The notes under the pieces: model-generated
What the model saw: only the letters and a program-made list of their open reading frames with translations
What the model was told of the DNA's origin: nothing
Database searches by the model: none
Translations under genes and position numbers: made by a program
Origin: Oscillospiraceae bacterium
Lineage (GTDB): Bacteria; Bacillota; Clostridia; Oscillospirales; Ruminococcaceae
Direction: 5' to 3'
DNA: 64,000 nucleotides
Assembly: GCA_009776305.1 (NCBI GenBank)
Contig: WRLY01000001.1
Span: 496,001 to 560,000 of the forward strand
Shown here: positions 13,401 through 22,700 of the stretch, piece after piece
Numbering within the stretch: the first letter of the stretch is position 1
Layout of the letters: each line of letters opens with the position of its first letter

Positions 13401-14720
13401 ATCTTTTACAAAATAATCCTCAGCCAACCTCTCAACCTGCCCCGCGTTCATTTGGTTATTCTGCATATTCTGTTCATTCTGCCCGCTCATATCGAAAAAC
13501 TGTTCAATAGCCTCACGCTCGAATCCGGACTCCTCTTCAATTTCCTGTTCAAGCCCCTCGACGTTTTCGTAGTCTTCGCCTTTTTCAAATTCAAATTCTT
13601 CGGCGTTAAAGCTCTCTCCCGAGTGTTCAATCTCGGAATAACCGTCCTTTTGGTTGAAATCAGGGGTTACGCGGTTTTCCGCCGCTAAAATAGCGGCAAT
13701 CAAGGCTTCGGTTTCCTCCGCCGTAAGCTCCGAAAGTGCGGCAATATGCTCGCTCGAAAGGTGCGGCGCTAACTTATCGGTGATTTCCTGAGGTATTTCA
13801 GACAGCCCGTGGCTAAGAGAAGCGATTTCCTCAAGGCTCAGATTAGATACGATTATGGCAATGGCTTCGTTGAGGAGAGGATTTCCCAATTCGGGGAAGT
13901 TCGGAATGTTGCCCGTGTTTTCCGAATCATTGCCCGAAACCGGAATAATGGTTTTCACATCGCGGATTTGCCTGCCGGAATGGTCAATGTGATAATCTTC
14001 GTTATAAATCAAATCTCCTACCCGAACAAACTGGAAACCGCCCTGCCGTAATTTTGTAAGGATTTCAGGCAACGCCTCGGTTGTGTTTTCAAGGTCATTG
14101 TGGAAAAGCAGGATTGAACCCGAATCGGTCTTGTCTGTCACGCGTTTTACTATGGTAGCTGGGTCGGGCTCTTGCCAGTCTATGCTGTCCACCGACCACT
14201 GAATGAAATTATAGCCCAATCCCTCAATGGTTTTCAAGGCGTTTGCGTCATATTCGCCGTAGGGGGCGCGGTACAGCGCGGGGCGGCTTCCTGTAATCAT
14301 CATGATTTTGCGTTCACTTTCCCGCGTGTCCTCGATTATTTTGTTAATGTTCATGCCTTTTAAGTGAGGATGGGCGTCGGAATGGTTGCCAATTTCATGA
14401 CCGGCGTTCATTATTTTGCGAACGTCGTCGGGGAATTTTTCGCTGAATTCCCCCGTTATAAAAAACGTGGCGAAAACATTATGCTCATCTAAAATAGCCA
14501 GCAATTCATCGGTGTTTGAATTTCCCCAGGCGCAGTTGAAAGAAAGAGCAATTTTATTGTCGTTCCTCTCGACCGAATAAATGGGAAGCCTGGTTTCTGA
14601 CGCACCGGTGTTTATTGATGTGAGAACGGCGGCAATTCCGACGGCTACGCCGATGAACACCGCTAAAATGATTAACGCCGCTCGAAGGGCGCGCTTTCCG
14701 GACATAGTTAAAACAAACAT
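13398..14720 (-). CDS. Membrane-anchored polysaccharide deacetylase (PdaB-like), possibly inactive
   Basis: The start is the ATG giving MFVLTMSGKRALRA, preceded by AAAGGGGATT; the upstream frame continues for 30 codons without a site. The 440-residue protein has an N-terminal membrane anchor (about 11-35) and a NodB-fold domain (about 60-255). It shows IALSFNCAWGN, FATFFITG, HEIGNHSDAHPHL, YRAPYGEYD and SILLFHND. The H-x3-H zinc ligands are present, but the usual catalytic Asp (F-D-x-x-W-G in PdaB proteins) is Asn here. A 170-residue acidic, Gln/Asn-rich tail follows (EQNMQNNQMNAGQ). PdaB-like proteins act on spore-cortex or cell-wall peptidoglycan. It follows two degenerate signalling genes on the same strand. 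Confidence 0.82.
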   Translation of the reverse strand: MFVLTMSGKRALRAALIILAVFIGVAVGIAAVLTSINTGASETRLPIYSVERNDNKIALSFNCAWGNSNTDELLAILDEHNVFATFFITGEFSEKFPDDVRKIMNAGHEIGNHSDAHPHLKGMNINKIIEDTRESERKIMMITGSRPALYRAPYGEYDANALKTIEGLGYNFIQWSVDSIDWQEPDPATIVKRVTDKTDSGSILLFHNDLENTTEALPEILTKLRQGGFQFVRVGDLIYNEDYHIDHSGRQIRDVKTIIPVSGNDSENTGNIPNFPELGNPLLNEAIAIIVSNLSLEEIASLSHGLSEIPQEITDKLAPHLSSEHIAALSELTAEETEALIAAILAAENRVTPDFNQKDGYSEIEHSGESFNAEEFEFEKGEDYENVEGLEQEIEEESGFEREAIEQFFDMSGQNEQNMQNNQMNAGQVERLAEDYFVKD

Positions 14721-14887
14721 ATAAATCCCCTTTCCATTGGCTTTTACGCTTAAACCTTTAAATAATAAGCGGGCGATTTGGACGCGCCGCCAACTTTGAG
14801 GTGGGCGCATTGCGTCCGAGGCTCGGTAAAAGACGAGAATAGTATTTGGTGGATTATATGCTTGTTAGGCTTGTTTTATGTCGTTTC

Positions 14888-15247
14888 CTAAACGAAAAAC
14901 GAATTTATTAAGTTTTTCATATTATCCGACGTAATGCTTGTACCTGTTACGGCGGCGTTTTTCATTTCTACTGTGTCTACCAATGTTTTTAATATAGACG
15001 CATCTGCCAGTACAATCAACGGCAGATTCTCCGTGGCGGCGTTTTGTCTTAGTTGCTTGTAAAATTCAAACAGACGACTTAAATCCGTCCCGGTATGAAA
15101 AATCGTAATATCAGTGGTTTTGCCCTGCAAAACATTTACGGCGCTTTCAGCTGAATTTGTCGCGCTGACCTTAAAATCGGAATCGAAAAACCGCCTGAGT
15201 CGGTTTATTTCCCTTATACTGTCGCTTATAATTAATACATTTTTCAT
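14888..15247 (-). CDS. Degenerate receiver (pseudo-response-regulator) domain protein
   Basis: The 119-residue protein begins MKNVLIISDSIREINRLRRF and keeps the receiver fold: helix-strand alternation, and LPLIVLADAS where the T/S switch strand lies. The phospho-acceptor position reads DITIFHTG, with His or Thr in place of Asp, and the N-terminal acidic pair is reduced to SDS. It is therefore unlikely to be phosphorylated and more likely serves as a binding module. It starts 18 nt after the degenerate receiver-GGDEF gene and is probably in the same operon. Confidence 0.72.
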   Translation of the reverse strand: MKNVLIISDSIREINRLRRFFDSDFKVSATNSAESAVNVLQGKTTDITIFHTGTDLSRLFEFYKQLRQNAATENLPLIVLADASILKTLVDTVEMKNAAVTGTSITSDNMKNLINSFFV

Positions 15248-15265
15248 AGAAATGTTCCTTTTTCT

Positions 15266-16111
15266 TTACCATGTGTAGAATTTAGCGATATTCTTACCGT
15301 GATTACGGGCTTCTCCGAGACCTTTGTCGCAGGCTTTATATAAATCCTCGTAATTTTTGCCGTGGCGTTCCGAAACAGCAAGACCGATTGAAACAAAAAC
15401 GGTTTCGTTGACCTTTTCAAGGATTTTGCCTATCAGTCGGTTTGCGTAGTCCTGCACCTTTTCCCGCTCCCGCAAGTCCCGTACAAAAAGCAGAAACCCG
15501 CCGCCCTTAACTACCGAAAGCACGGCGTTCCCATCGTCTTTTCGGACTTCCTCCTGAATAACGTCACGACAGGCAATCATGGTATTGTCACTGACCGAAG
15601 TGCTTAAAAAGCTGTAATAATCAAGGTCAACTAACATAAGCGCGCCTTTTTTCCCATCGCTTAATAATTTTGAAATGCGCTCCTGCCCGACATATCTTTT
15701 AGGAAGACCCGTAACGGGGTCGGGGCGTTCGCGGGAGGGAGAGAATTTTATTAGAAGCTCTTCAACCTTAATGTCGAATTCTATAGGCTCAAAAGGCAGT
15801 TTTACTATATCCGAGATGTTATTTTTGTGCGCGTTTGATATAATTTCAGGGGTGATGAAAGCGCCCGCCATAAGTGCGGGGATTTGACTATAACGCGAAT
15901 CTTTGCCCCGCAAATGTTCAAGAAAGCGGAAACTGTCCGCTTTTTTCATGTTCGGGGTCAGAATGATAAGATTCAGCGGGTATTGTTCAAGCAGGGAAAA
16001 AGCGTCTTCTTCGGTTTCGGCAAAAAATACCGCGTGCCGACCTCTGAAAACCGCCTCGATAATTAAATGGAAATTTCTCGAATCGCTTATAACCAAAAGA
16101 TTTTTCTTCAT
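15266..16111 (-). CDS. Degenerate receiver-GGDEF protein (probably catalytically inactive)
   Basis: The start is the ATG giving MKKNLLVISDSRN. The 281-residue protein has a receiver-like domain (about 1-120; LNLIILTPN stands where Asp should be). A GGDEF-fold domain follows (about 135-281), recognised by DPVTGLPKR, GALMLVDLDYYSF and FVSIGLAVSE. The signature motif itself reads VKGGGFLLF instead of GGDEF, so cyclic-di-GMP synthesis is not expected. The first receiver residues (LLVISDSRN) closely match those of the next gene (VLIISDSIRE), suggesting a shared origin. It is divergent from rsmA. A role as a c-di-GMP or partner-binding scaffold is inference. Confidence 0.78.
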   Translation of the reverse strand: MKKNLLVISDSRNFHLIIEAVFRGRHAVFFAETEEDAFSLLEQYPLNLIILTPNMKKADSFRFLEHLRGKDSRYSQIPALMAGAFITPEIISNAHKNNISDIVKLPFEPIEFDIKVEELLIKFSPSRERPDPVTGLPKRYVGQERISKLLSDGKKGALMLVDLDYYSFLSTSVSDNTMIACRDVIQEEVRKDDGNAVLSVVKGGGFLLFVRDLREREKVQDYANRLIGKILEKVNETVFVSIGLAVSERHGKNYEDLYKACDKGLGEARNHGKNIAKFYTW

Positions 16112-16174
16112 GTTTTTAAAAACCCCCGTTAAAACAATAATATCACAAACGAGGAAAAAAATCAATAGGGTATG

Positions 16175-16203
16175 TTGACTATTACGGTTTGTCGTTATAT
16201 AAT
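16175..16203 (+). promoter_or_regulatory. Promoter placing the rsmA transcription start at its AUG (leaderless)
   Basis: TTGACT (16175-16180), a 17-bp spacer and TATAAT (16198-16203) are followed after 6 bp by the rsmA ATG at 16210. A start 7 bp past the -10 box coincides with the A of the start codon. No ribosome-binding site lies between them. Confidence 0.75.
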
Positions 16204-16209
16204 AAAAAC

Positions 16210-17091
16210 ATGAACCTAACATCTGTAAAAACTATAAAAGAGCTACTTTCACGTCATGGCTTTTCTTTTTCAAAGTCGCTTGGGCAGAATTTTTTAATTA
16301 ATCCCTCAATATGTCCGAGAATTGTAGCCGACGCGGTTTTGGGCGGCGGCGAATCTTCGGCGGCAATGCGTTTCGGGTTTGAAATAGGGGCGGGAATCGG
16401 CGTACTTACAAAAGAGCTTGCAAAAACCTGCGAAAAAGTAGTAGTGGTTGAAATAGACCAAACACTCAAACCTGTTCTTGAAGAAACCCTTGCCGAATTT
16501 TCCAATGTGGAAATAATTTGGGGCGATGTGCTGAAGTTGGACTTAAAACGGCTTTTCGCGGAGCGGTTTAATGGGCAGGGCGAGATTATATGTTGCGCGA
16601 ATCTGCCCTATTATATAACCTCGCCCGTCATCATGCGGCTGTTGGAGGAGCGTCTGCCTCTTAAATCCATCACCGTCATGGTGCAAAAGGAAGCCGCCTT
16701 GCGTTTGTGTGCCCCGCCGGGAACACGCGATTGCGGCGCGGTCAGCGCGGCGGTGCGGTATTACAGCCAGCCTAAAAAGCTTTTCGATGTGTCAAGGGGC
16801 AGTTTTATGCCCTCCCCGAATGTAGACAGCGCGGTTATTACGCTTAAATGTCATGAAAAAACAAGGGAAGACATAGCCGATGAAAAGCTGTTTTTCCGAA
16901 TAATCCGCACGGCTTTTTCGCAAAGGCGCAAGCAATTGGTAAATCCCGTTTCGGAAAATTTAAAGCTTTCCAAAGAATCGGTTAGAAACGCACTTGGAGC
17001 CTGCGGAATTAATAAAACCGCAAGGGCGGAGGAGCTGACGTTGGAGGAATTTGCGGAATTTTATAAAATCATAAAGGAGCTATTGCCGTGA
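16210..17091 (+). CDS. rsmA: 16S rRNA (adenine1518/1519-N6)-dimethyltransferase RsmA/KsgA
   Basis: It dimethylates two adjacent adenines in helix 45 of 16S rRNA, a late 30S-assembly step. The 293-residue protein shows SKSLGQNFLIN at the start, the SAM-binding GFEIGAGIGVLT, acidic VVEIDQ, and the catalytic NLPYYITSP (family NLPY). It continues with MVQKE and the C-terminal FSQRRKQLVN. The start is the ATG giving MNLTSVKTIKELL. An in-frame upstream alternative would lie inside the promoter. No Shine-Dalgarno is seen, and the promoter position implies a leaderless mRNA. It overlaps the nitroreductase gene by 4 nt (GTGA). Confidence 0.95.
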   Translation: MNLTSVKTIKELLSRHGFSFSKSLGQNFLINPSICPRIVADAVLGGGESSAAMRFGFEIGAGIGVLTKELAKTCEKVVVVEIDQTLKPVLEETLAEFSNVEIIWGDVLKLDLKRLFAERFNGQGEIICCANLPYYITSPVIMRLLEERLPLKSITVMVQKEAALRLCAPPGTRDCGAVSAAVRYYSQPKKLFDVSRGSFMPSPNVDSAVITLKCHEKTREDIADEKLFFRIIRTAFSQRRKQLVNPVSENLKLSKESVRNALGACGINKTARAEELTLEEFAEFYKIIKELLP

Positions 17092-17618
17092 ATATTTTAG
17101 AAACTATTAAGGGCAGAACAAGTTATCGCGGAGCATACAAAAACATAGCAGTTCCGAGGGAAGACCTTGTAAAAATAATGGAGGCGGGGCTTTCGGCGCC
17201 GTCGGGGTGCAATATGCAAACGACAAGCCTGATTGCCGTAGACAATGCTGATTTAATGCGGAAATTGCTCAGGGTCATTAAACCGTGCGCCGCTCGAACC
17301 GCTCCTGCAATGATTTGTGTGCTGACGAAAAAAATCATTGCTTACAGAGACCGGTGTTTTTACATTCAGGATTATTCGGCGGCAATTGAAAACATGCTAC
17401 TGGCGGCGGTGGCACTTGGTTATGAAAGCTGTTGGTATGAGGGGCATGTTACCGACGCCGACAAAATCGGGCGCAAAATGGCGGACATATTAGGCGTTCC
17501 CGACGATTACGAATTGGTCTGCTTTTTGCCCTTAGGACAAGCGGCAGAGCCTTTAAATTATGTAAATAAAAAGCCTTTTGGAGAAAGGGCATGGTTTAAC
17601 GGGTTTAAAGGAGAATGA
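17088..17618 (+). CDS. Nitroreductase-family flavoprotein
   Basis: The 176-residue protein starts with GTG overlapping the rsmA stop. MNILETIKGRTSYRGAY carries the R-x-S-x-R FMN-phosphate motif of the family. APSGCNMQTTSL replaces the usual APSxxNxQPW, and AAIENMLLAAVALGYESCWYEG is the dimer-interface segment. FLPLGQAAEPL and KPFGERAW close the fold. Family members reduce nitro compounds, flavins or quinones with NAD(P)H. The physiological substrate cannot be told. It is co-transcribed with rsmA and probably tsaD. Confidence 0.88.
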   Translation: MNILETIKGRTSYRGAYKNIAVPREDLVKIMEAGLSAPSGCNMQTTSLIAVDNADLMRKLLRVIKPCAARTAPAMICVLTKKIIAYRDRCFYIQDYSAAIENMLLAAVALGYESCWYEGHVTDADKIGRKMADILGVPDDYELVCFLPLGQAAEPLNYVNKKPFGERAWFNGFKGE

Positions 17619-17619
17619 C

Positions 17620-17709
17620 ATGGACGAAATGTTTGAAAACGGAACGCGAATGTTTCACCATGACGGGTTTATGTCACTTGATGATATTGAAACTTATGGG
17701 TTTTTCTAA
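17620..17709 (+). CDS. Possible 29-residue small protein
   Basis: An ATG with an excellent AAAGGAGA site begins MDEMFENGTRMFHHDGF and ends at TYGFF, directly after the nitroreductase stop and 31 bp before tsaD. It is acidic with no membrane segment. It may be a real microprotein, or the start of a decayed gene whose remainder is gone. Confidence 0.4.
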   Translation: MDEMFENGTRMFHHDGFMSLDDIETYGFF

Positions 17710-17740
17710 ATGAAAATTTACGCTGATAGCGGGGAATAAA

Positions 17741-18802
17741 ATGAAAATATTAGCTATAGAAACCTCCTGCGATGAAACTGCCTGCGCTGTCGTCGAGGAC
17801 GGTCGCAGAATTTTATCAAACATAATCGCCTCTCAAATTGACGCCCATAAGCTCTACGGCGGCGTAGTGCCTGAAATAGCCTCCCGCCTCCACTCCGAAA
17901 GCATTGTAGGTGTGTGCGAAGAGGCGCTCGCGGGGGCAGGCTGTAAGCTCTCGGATATTGATGCGGTTGCGGTGACTTATGCTCCGGGGTTAATCGGCGC
18001 GCTTTTGGTAGGCGTAAACTTTGCCAAAGGCTTGGCTCTTGCTGTGAACAAGCCCCTTATTCCCGTACATCATATAAAAGGTCATGCCGCCGCTAATTAT
18101 CTTGCCTACCCTGAATTAGAGCCGCCCTATCTTTGCCTTGCGGTTTCGGGCGGGCACAGCCAGATTATGGAGGTCAAAAGCTATACCGAATTTTCCGTTA
18201 TCGGCAGAACAATCGATGACGCGGCGGGAGAAGCTTTTGATAAAGCGGCGCGGGCGCTCGGCTTTCCTTATCCGGGCGGGGTTTATATTGACAAAGCCGC
18301 CTTGAGCGCCTTGACACGCAATACTTCGCTTAATTCCCAAAGCTATCATCTCCCTTATCCTAAAACCCCGAATGAGCTTGATTTCAGTTTTTCGGGACTT
18401 AAAACAGCCGTAATTAACCTTATTCACAATACGGAACAGCGGGGGGAAGAATTAGACAAAGACGCCGTTGCCGCCGCGTTTCAGAACAAGATTTGTGAAA
18501 TTTTAACAACTAAACTCTTAAAAGCCGCTGAAATAACGCAAAATAACGCTGGTGGGGGCGGCTCTCGACAAGCGGGTCGAGGCTCTCGACAAAAAATCGC
18601 CCTTACGGGCGGGGTGGCTGCGAATTCGGGGTTAAGACAAATGCTGACCGAGCGTGCGGGAGGGGATTTTGAAATTTATATTCCGCCTTTATCGCTGTGC
18701 GGGGATAACGCGGCGATGATTGCAAGCCAGGGGTATTATGAATACCTTGCGGGGAATACGGCGGGAATGGATTTGAACGCGTTTGCGAATTTGGATTTGT
18801 GA
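17741..18802 (+). CDS. tsaD: tRNA N6-adenosine threonylcarbamoyltransferase TsaD
   Basis: It transfers threonylcarbamoyl to A37 of ANN-decoding tRNAs, together with TsaB and TsaE (not in this window). The 353-residue protein begins ILAIETSCDETACAVVE. Metal-binding histidines sit in PVHHIKGHAA, and LAVSGGHSQI, TIDDAAGEAFDKAAR, ELDFSFSGLKTA and ALTGGVAANSGLR follow in family order. Residues about 269-284 are an odd Gly/Ser/Arg/Gln insertion (NAGGGGSRQAGRGSRQ) just before the GGVAAN loop. It is encoded by a repeat that includes the 15-mer shared with the recombinase tail. GGGGA precedes the ATG. Confidence 0.96.
   Translation: MKILAIETSCDETACAVVEDGRRILSNIIASQIDAHKLYGGVVPEIASRLHSESIVGVCEEALAGAGCKLSDIDAVAVTYAPGLIGALLVGVNFAKGLALAVNKPLIPVHHIKGHAAANYLAYPELEPPYLCLAVSGGHSQIMEVKSYTEFSVIGRTIDDAAGEAFDKAARALGFPYPGGVYIDKAALSALTRNTSLNSQSYHLPYPKTPNELDFSFSGLKTAVINLIHNTEQRGEELDKDAVAAAFQNKICEILTTKLLKAAEITQNNAGGGGSRQAGRGSRQKIALTGGVAANSGLRQMLTERAGGDFEIYIPPLSLCGDNAAMIASQGYYEYLAGNTAGMDLNAFANLDL
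18576..18590. repeat. 15-bp palindromic repeat GTCGAGGCTCTCGAC, copy 2 (inside tsaD)
   Basis: It is identical to 4427-4441. A partial copy, GGCTCTCGAC, lies just upstream at 18560-18569, so the block looks like an in-frame repeat insertion into a variable surface loop of TsaD. Confidence 0.6.
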
Positions 18803-18818
18803 TTAAGTAATATGTAAA

Positions 18819-18848
18819 AGCGGGGACTTGTCCCCCGCTCTTTTTTTA
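18819..18848 (+). terminator. Terminator of the rsmA-tsaD operon
   Basis: The stem AGCGGGGAC / GTCCCCCGCT (18819-18839) with a short loop is followed by CTTTTTTTATT. It lies between convergent genes and overlaps the end of the diguanylate cyclase gene by a few bases. Confidence 0.88.
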
Positions 18849-19760
18849 TTTCTTCTCAAAATTACAAACCCTGTTCCGACCCTTTTGCTTGGCGGCGTAA
18901 AGCGCCATATCCGCTCCCGAAACAAACTCGCAGGTGGTAATACTGCGACCGTGTACCCGCGTATTAACGCCTATGCTGATGGTCAGTCCGGTCACACCGT
19001 CGCCGCTCACGCTCGGAATTTCCATTCCCTCGATTTTCCCGCGTATTTTCTCAGCCACTCCAATAGCCCCGTAAGAATCAGTATTAGGTAGCAATACAAT
19101 AAATTCCTCGCCGCCCCAACGCGCCACAAAGTCAACCGAACGCTTCAATACATCGTGAAAAACTGCGGCGATGGCTTTCAGCGCAGCGTCACCCTGCTGA
19201 TGCCCGTAGGCGTCGTTATAGTTTTTGAAATTATCGGCGTCAAGCATCAAAACGCTAATCGGTTCGCGCTCGCGCAAGGCGCGTCCCCATTCGGCTTGTA
19301 ACCTTACTTCAAAACTGCGACGATTGGGTAATTCGGTTAGCTGGTCGGTCATGCTCAACCGCTCAATAGTGCGGAGTTGGTCAAGCATCATGATTTGATT
19401 GCGGATTCTTAATTTTACAATAACGGGAGAAAACGGCTTGCTGATATAATCCGCCGCCCCCAGTGTTAATCCCTTTTCCTCATCGTCGGTGTCGCTTAAT
19501 CCGGTTATGAAAATAACGGGGATTTTTTTTGTAATGCTTGAGCTTTTCAGGGTTTCAATTACAGAGTAGCCGTCCATTTCAGGCATAAGAATATCAAGCA
19601 AAATAATGTCGGGGAGATGTTTTTCCGCCGCATTAATCGCGCTCTGTCCGTTTTTTGCCGCATAAACAGTATACTCGGGGCTTAATATAGCGTTAAGCGC
19701 TGTAATGTTTGAGCTTTCATCGTCAACAACTAATATACTGTACTTGTTTAATTCTTCCAT
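18846..19760 (-). CDS. Receiver-GGDEF diguanylate cyclase
   Basis: The 304-residue protein makes cyclic-di-GMP from GTP under receiver control. Residues 8-125 are an intact receiver: VVDDESSN acidic pocket, phospho-acceptor in IILLDILMPEMDGY, FITGLSD switch and SKPFSP lysine. Residues about 135-300 are a GGDEF domain with DQLTELPNRR, MLDADNFKNYND and the active-site RWGGEEF. An RxxD inhibitory site (RSVD) lies exactly five residues before GGEEF, so product feedback is expected. The gene starts 6 nt after the 1,401-residue hybrid kinase, whose HPt domain is the likely phosphodonor. Confidence 0.95.
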   Translation of the reverse strand: MEELNKYSILVVDDESSNITALNAILSPEYTVYAAKNGQSAINAAEKHLPDIILLDILMPEMDGYSVIETLKSSSITKKIPVIFITGLSDTDDEEKGLTLGAADYISKPFSPVIVKLRIRNQIMMLDQLRTIERLSMTDQLTELPNRRSFEVRLQAEWGRALREREPISVLMLDADNFKNYNDAYGHQQGDAALKAIAAVFHDVLKRSVDFVARWGGEEFIVLLPNTDSYGAIGVAEKIRGKIEGMEIPSVSGDGVTGLTISIGVNTRVHGRSITTCEFVSGADMALYAAKQKGRNRVCNFEKK

Positions 19761-19766
19761 GATTGT

Positions 19767-22700
19767 TTACACCCATTTCTTCTTTAGTTCGGCAAGCGCC
19801 TGCGACGCGGACTCGAAGTTATAATTTTCCACGTAGCGTACAAGCTCTTCCGAGCCGGGTACGGTTTTTAAATCGTCAATCAAGTCATTGCAGTCGGGGC
19901 TTATATTTTCGAGCATTGACCCTAACGTTTCAAATAAAGACATCACCTGTTCAGGGTTAAGAGGGGGCATCTGCTTTGCCTCATGTTCTTCAAGCAACGG
20001 TCGAAGATTCTCTAAAGACGACGTCAGCTCAGTCTTCAAAAGGCTCATTACCTCTTCCGTAACCTTTGAGGAATCACCTTTTTTTAGCAGATTTTCTATT
20101 TTGGCGGCGGCGTTATACAAGGCGGTTTCAGCGATTTGTCCTGCGTTGCCTTTAAGCGTATGGGTTACCCTGTAGGCTGTTTTTATATCTTTTGACTTAA
20201 TAGCGTTTTTGATTTCGGAGAACACATTCTGATTATTTTTAACAAAGTTCAACCTTAATTTTTTAAGCAAATCGTTTTTATGCTGTTCCCGTGTTTTTTC
20301 ATCTATTAAGGTGCTGCCTACCGGCGTCATATACTTTAAAAGTAGCCGCCACAATTCCTGCGAAGTAAAAGGCTTGCCTAAACAATCCGGCATTCCGTGC
20401 TTTTTGTATTTTTCAAGCTCGCCGCTCATTACGTTGGCGGTCATGGCGATTACGGGGGTTTCAACATTCAGTTCATTTATTTTAGTGGCGGCTTCGATTC
20501 CGTCCATAACAGGCATGAACATATCCATGAAAACCAAGTCATAAGGGCTTTCCTGCCTCTCCATTCTTCCGCGAACCATTTCTATTGCGATTTTGCCGTT
20601 TTCGGCTTCATTTGATTCAATCCCCACCTGAATAAGATGCTCGCAAATCACCTCGCGATTCAGTTTATTGTCATCGCAGACTAAGATTGAACCTTCAAAC
20701 CGAGGCTTGGTCAGCGTATTAAATTGATTGTCGTCAGAGCCGTGTACGGAAGAATCTACGGTTTCAAACACAATTTCAAAGCCGAAAGTACTGCCTTTGC
20801 CCTCGGCGCTTTCCACTTTAAGCTCCCCGCCCATAAGCGCTACCAAATTCGCGGTTATGGTCAGCCCGAGCCCCGTACCGCCATAATTGCGGGTGGTGCT
20901 GGAATCGGCTTGAACAAAGGGCTTAAAGATTCTTTGTTTCTGCTCTTCATTCATACCTATGCCGCTGTCTTTTACCTCAAAATACACAGTAGCGCTGTTT
21001 TTGCCTGAGCTTTTTAACAGCGACGAAAACTTTATGTTTCCGGAATCGGTAAACTTCACCGCGTTTGACAAAAGATTCATCAATACCTGATAAAGACGCA
21101 CTGCATCTCCGAGCAGTTTTTTCTCAACAGGGGATTCGGCGTATACGTTTAGCTCAAGCCCCTTTTCCTTAGCGACCGGCAATATGACTGCCTGACAGCG
21201 GGAGAAAACGTCGTAGAGGTCAAACGGCACACTTTCGAGTTCCATTTTCCCCGACTCGATTTTTGAAATATCCAAAATATCGTTTATAATATTCAAAAGC
21301 CATTTTGTGCTGTCGGTTATTTTTTCCAAATAATCCCTGACCTGCGGATTTACAGCTTTATCAAGAGCAAGCTCCGCGAATCCCATTATACTGTTCATAG
21401 GGGTACGGATTTCATGGCTCATAACGGCTAAAAATTCCGATTTGGCATGGTTTGCCATTTCAGCCGCTTCAAGTTGCCGCCGCTCGGTAATGTCGGTGTA
21501 ATAGCCCTCCACAAGACTTGAATTACCGTCCGCTCCTCTTTCAACAACGCGACTGCGCTCCCATATCCATTTAACGTTGCCGTCTTTGGTAATGAAACGG
21601 AAAGTCGCCTCAAACGGCAGACCCGCAAGCAATGTTTCGGCGCTGATTTTTTCAATATAACTAATATCGTCGGGGTGCAGTATATCGAAAAACTTTACCT
21701 CTTTGTTGTCCACAAGTTCATCAGGGGAATATCCCAAAAGCTCTCGACAGCCCTTGCTGACAAAAGTATAGGAGTAATGGGGGGGGGCATAAACGCTTTG
21801 GAAAACCATTCCGGGCAGATTGTCCATTATTGCGCTCAATCTCGCAGACACGCGCTTTGCCAAATTTTCAGCTTCTTTGCGCTCGGTTATATCTACGGCA
21901 ATTCCCAAAAGCCCTATTACCTTGCCGTCCTGAATTAAAGGCGCTCTGGTAATTTCCTTAGCACGGCGAGTTCCGTCGATATATTGATACCAACCCTCGG
22001 TCACTACAGTGACCTTTTCGTTAATAACCTTCAAGTTTGCGTTGGCAAACTCGTTTACGGCTTTTCTGTCGTGTACCGCTATATCCTGAAAGTCTTTGCC
22101 TATCAGATGCTCCTCGCTGACATTTGCTTCCTCCAAAAACTTGCTGTTAAAACTGGTGTAGGTGTTTTGCAGGTCTTTGGTAAACACCATTGCGGGTATT
22201 GAATGATATATGGCGGTAAGCGTTGCCGCCTGTCCCGCTATGGTTTTGCTTTTTCGCCTGTTTTTAATATATATGATTGTAAGAAACACCAGCATAAGCC
22301 CCATAATGATTACCGCAGTTACTATCCACGGCATCTGAGCCCGTGCGACCTTTACGCGATAGTCGTAGGTTTTGCGAAGCCACTGCCCCGAAATAGCGTC
22401 AACGTCAATCATTCCGAGGCTCTTGTCAACTATTGAGAGTAAAATCTCCTGCTCTTTATTAAACCCAAAGACAGAGTCAAATTTACTGTCAAATACAAAA
22501 TTCGCCTTATAACCCGCAAGCTCTAAATAATTTGTCAGGTATAAAAGGCTGACGGTACTGGTCATCAACATGTCTAATTCGCCGCTCTCGAGGGCACTTA
22601 TTGCGTCCTCCTGACTGGCGTACTCAAACGTATATGGGTGGTCGGGAAACCATCTCATGAACAGTTCCGCGTGAACGCCGCCCCTTGTGTACCCCACTCT

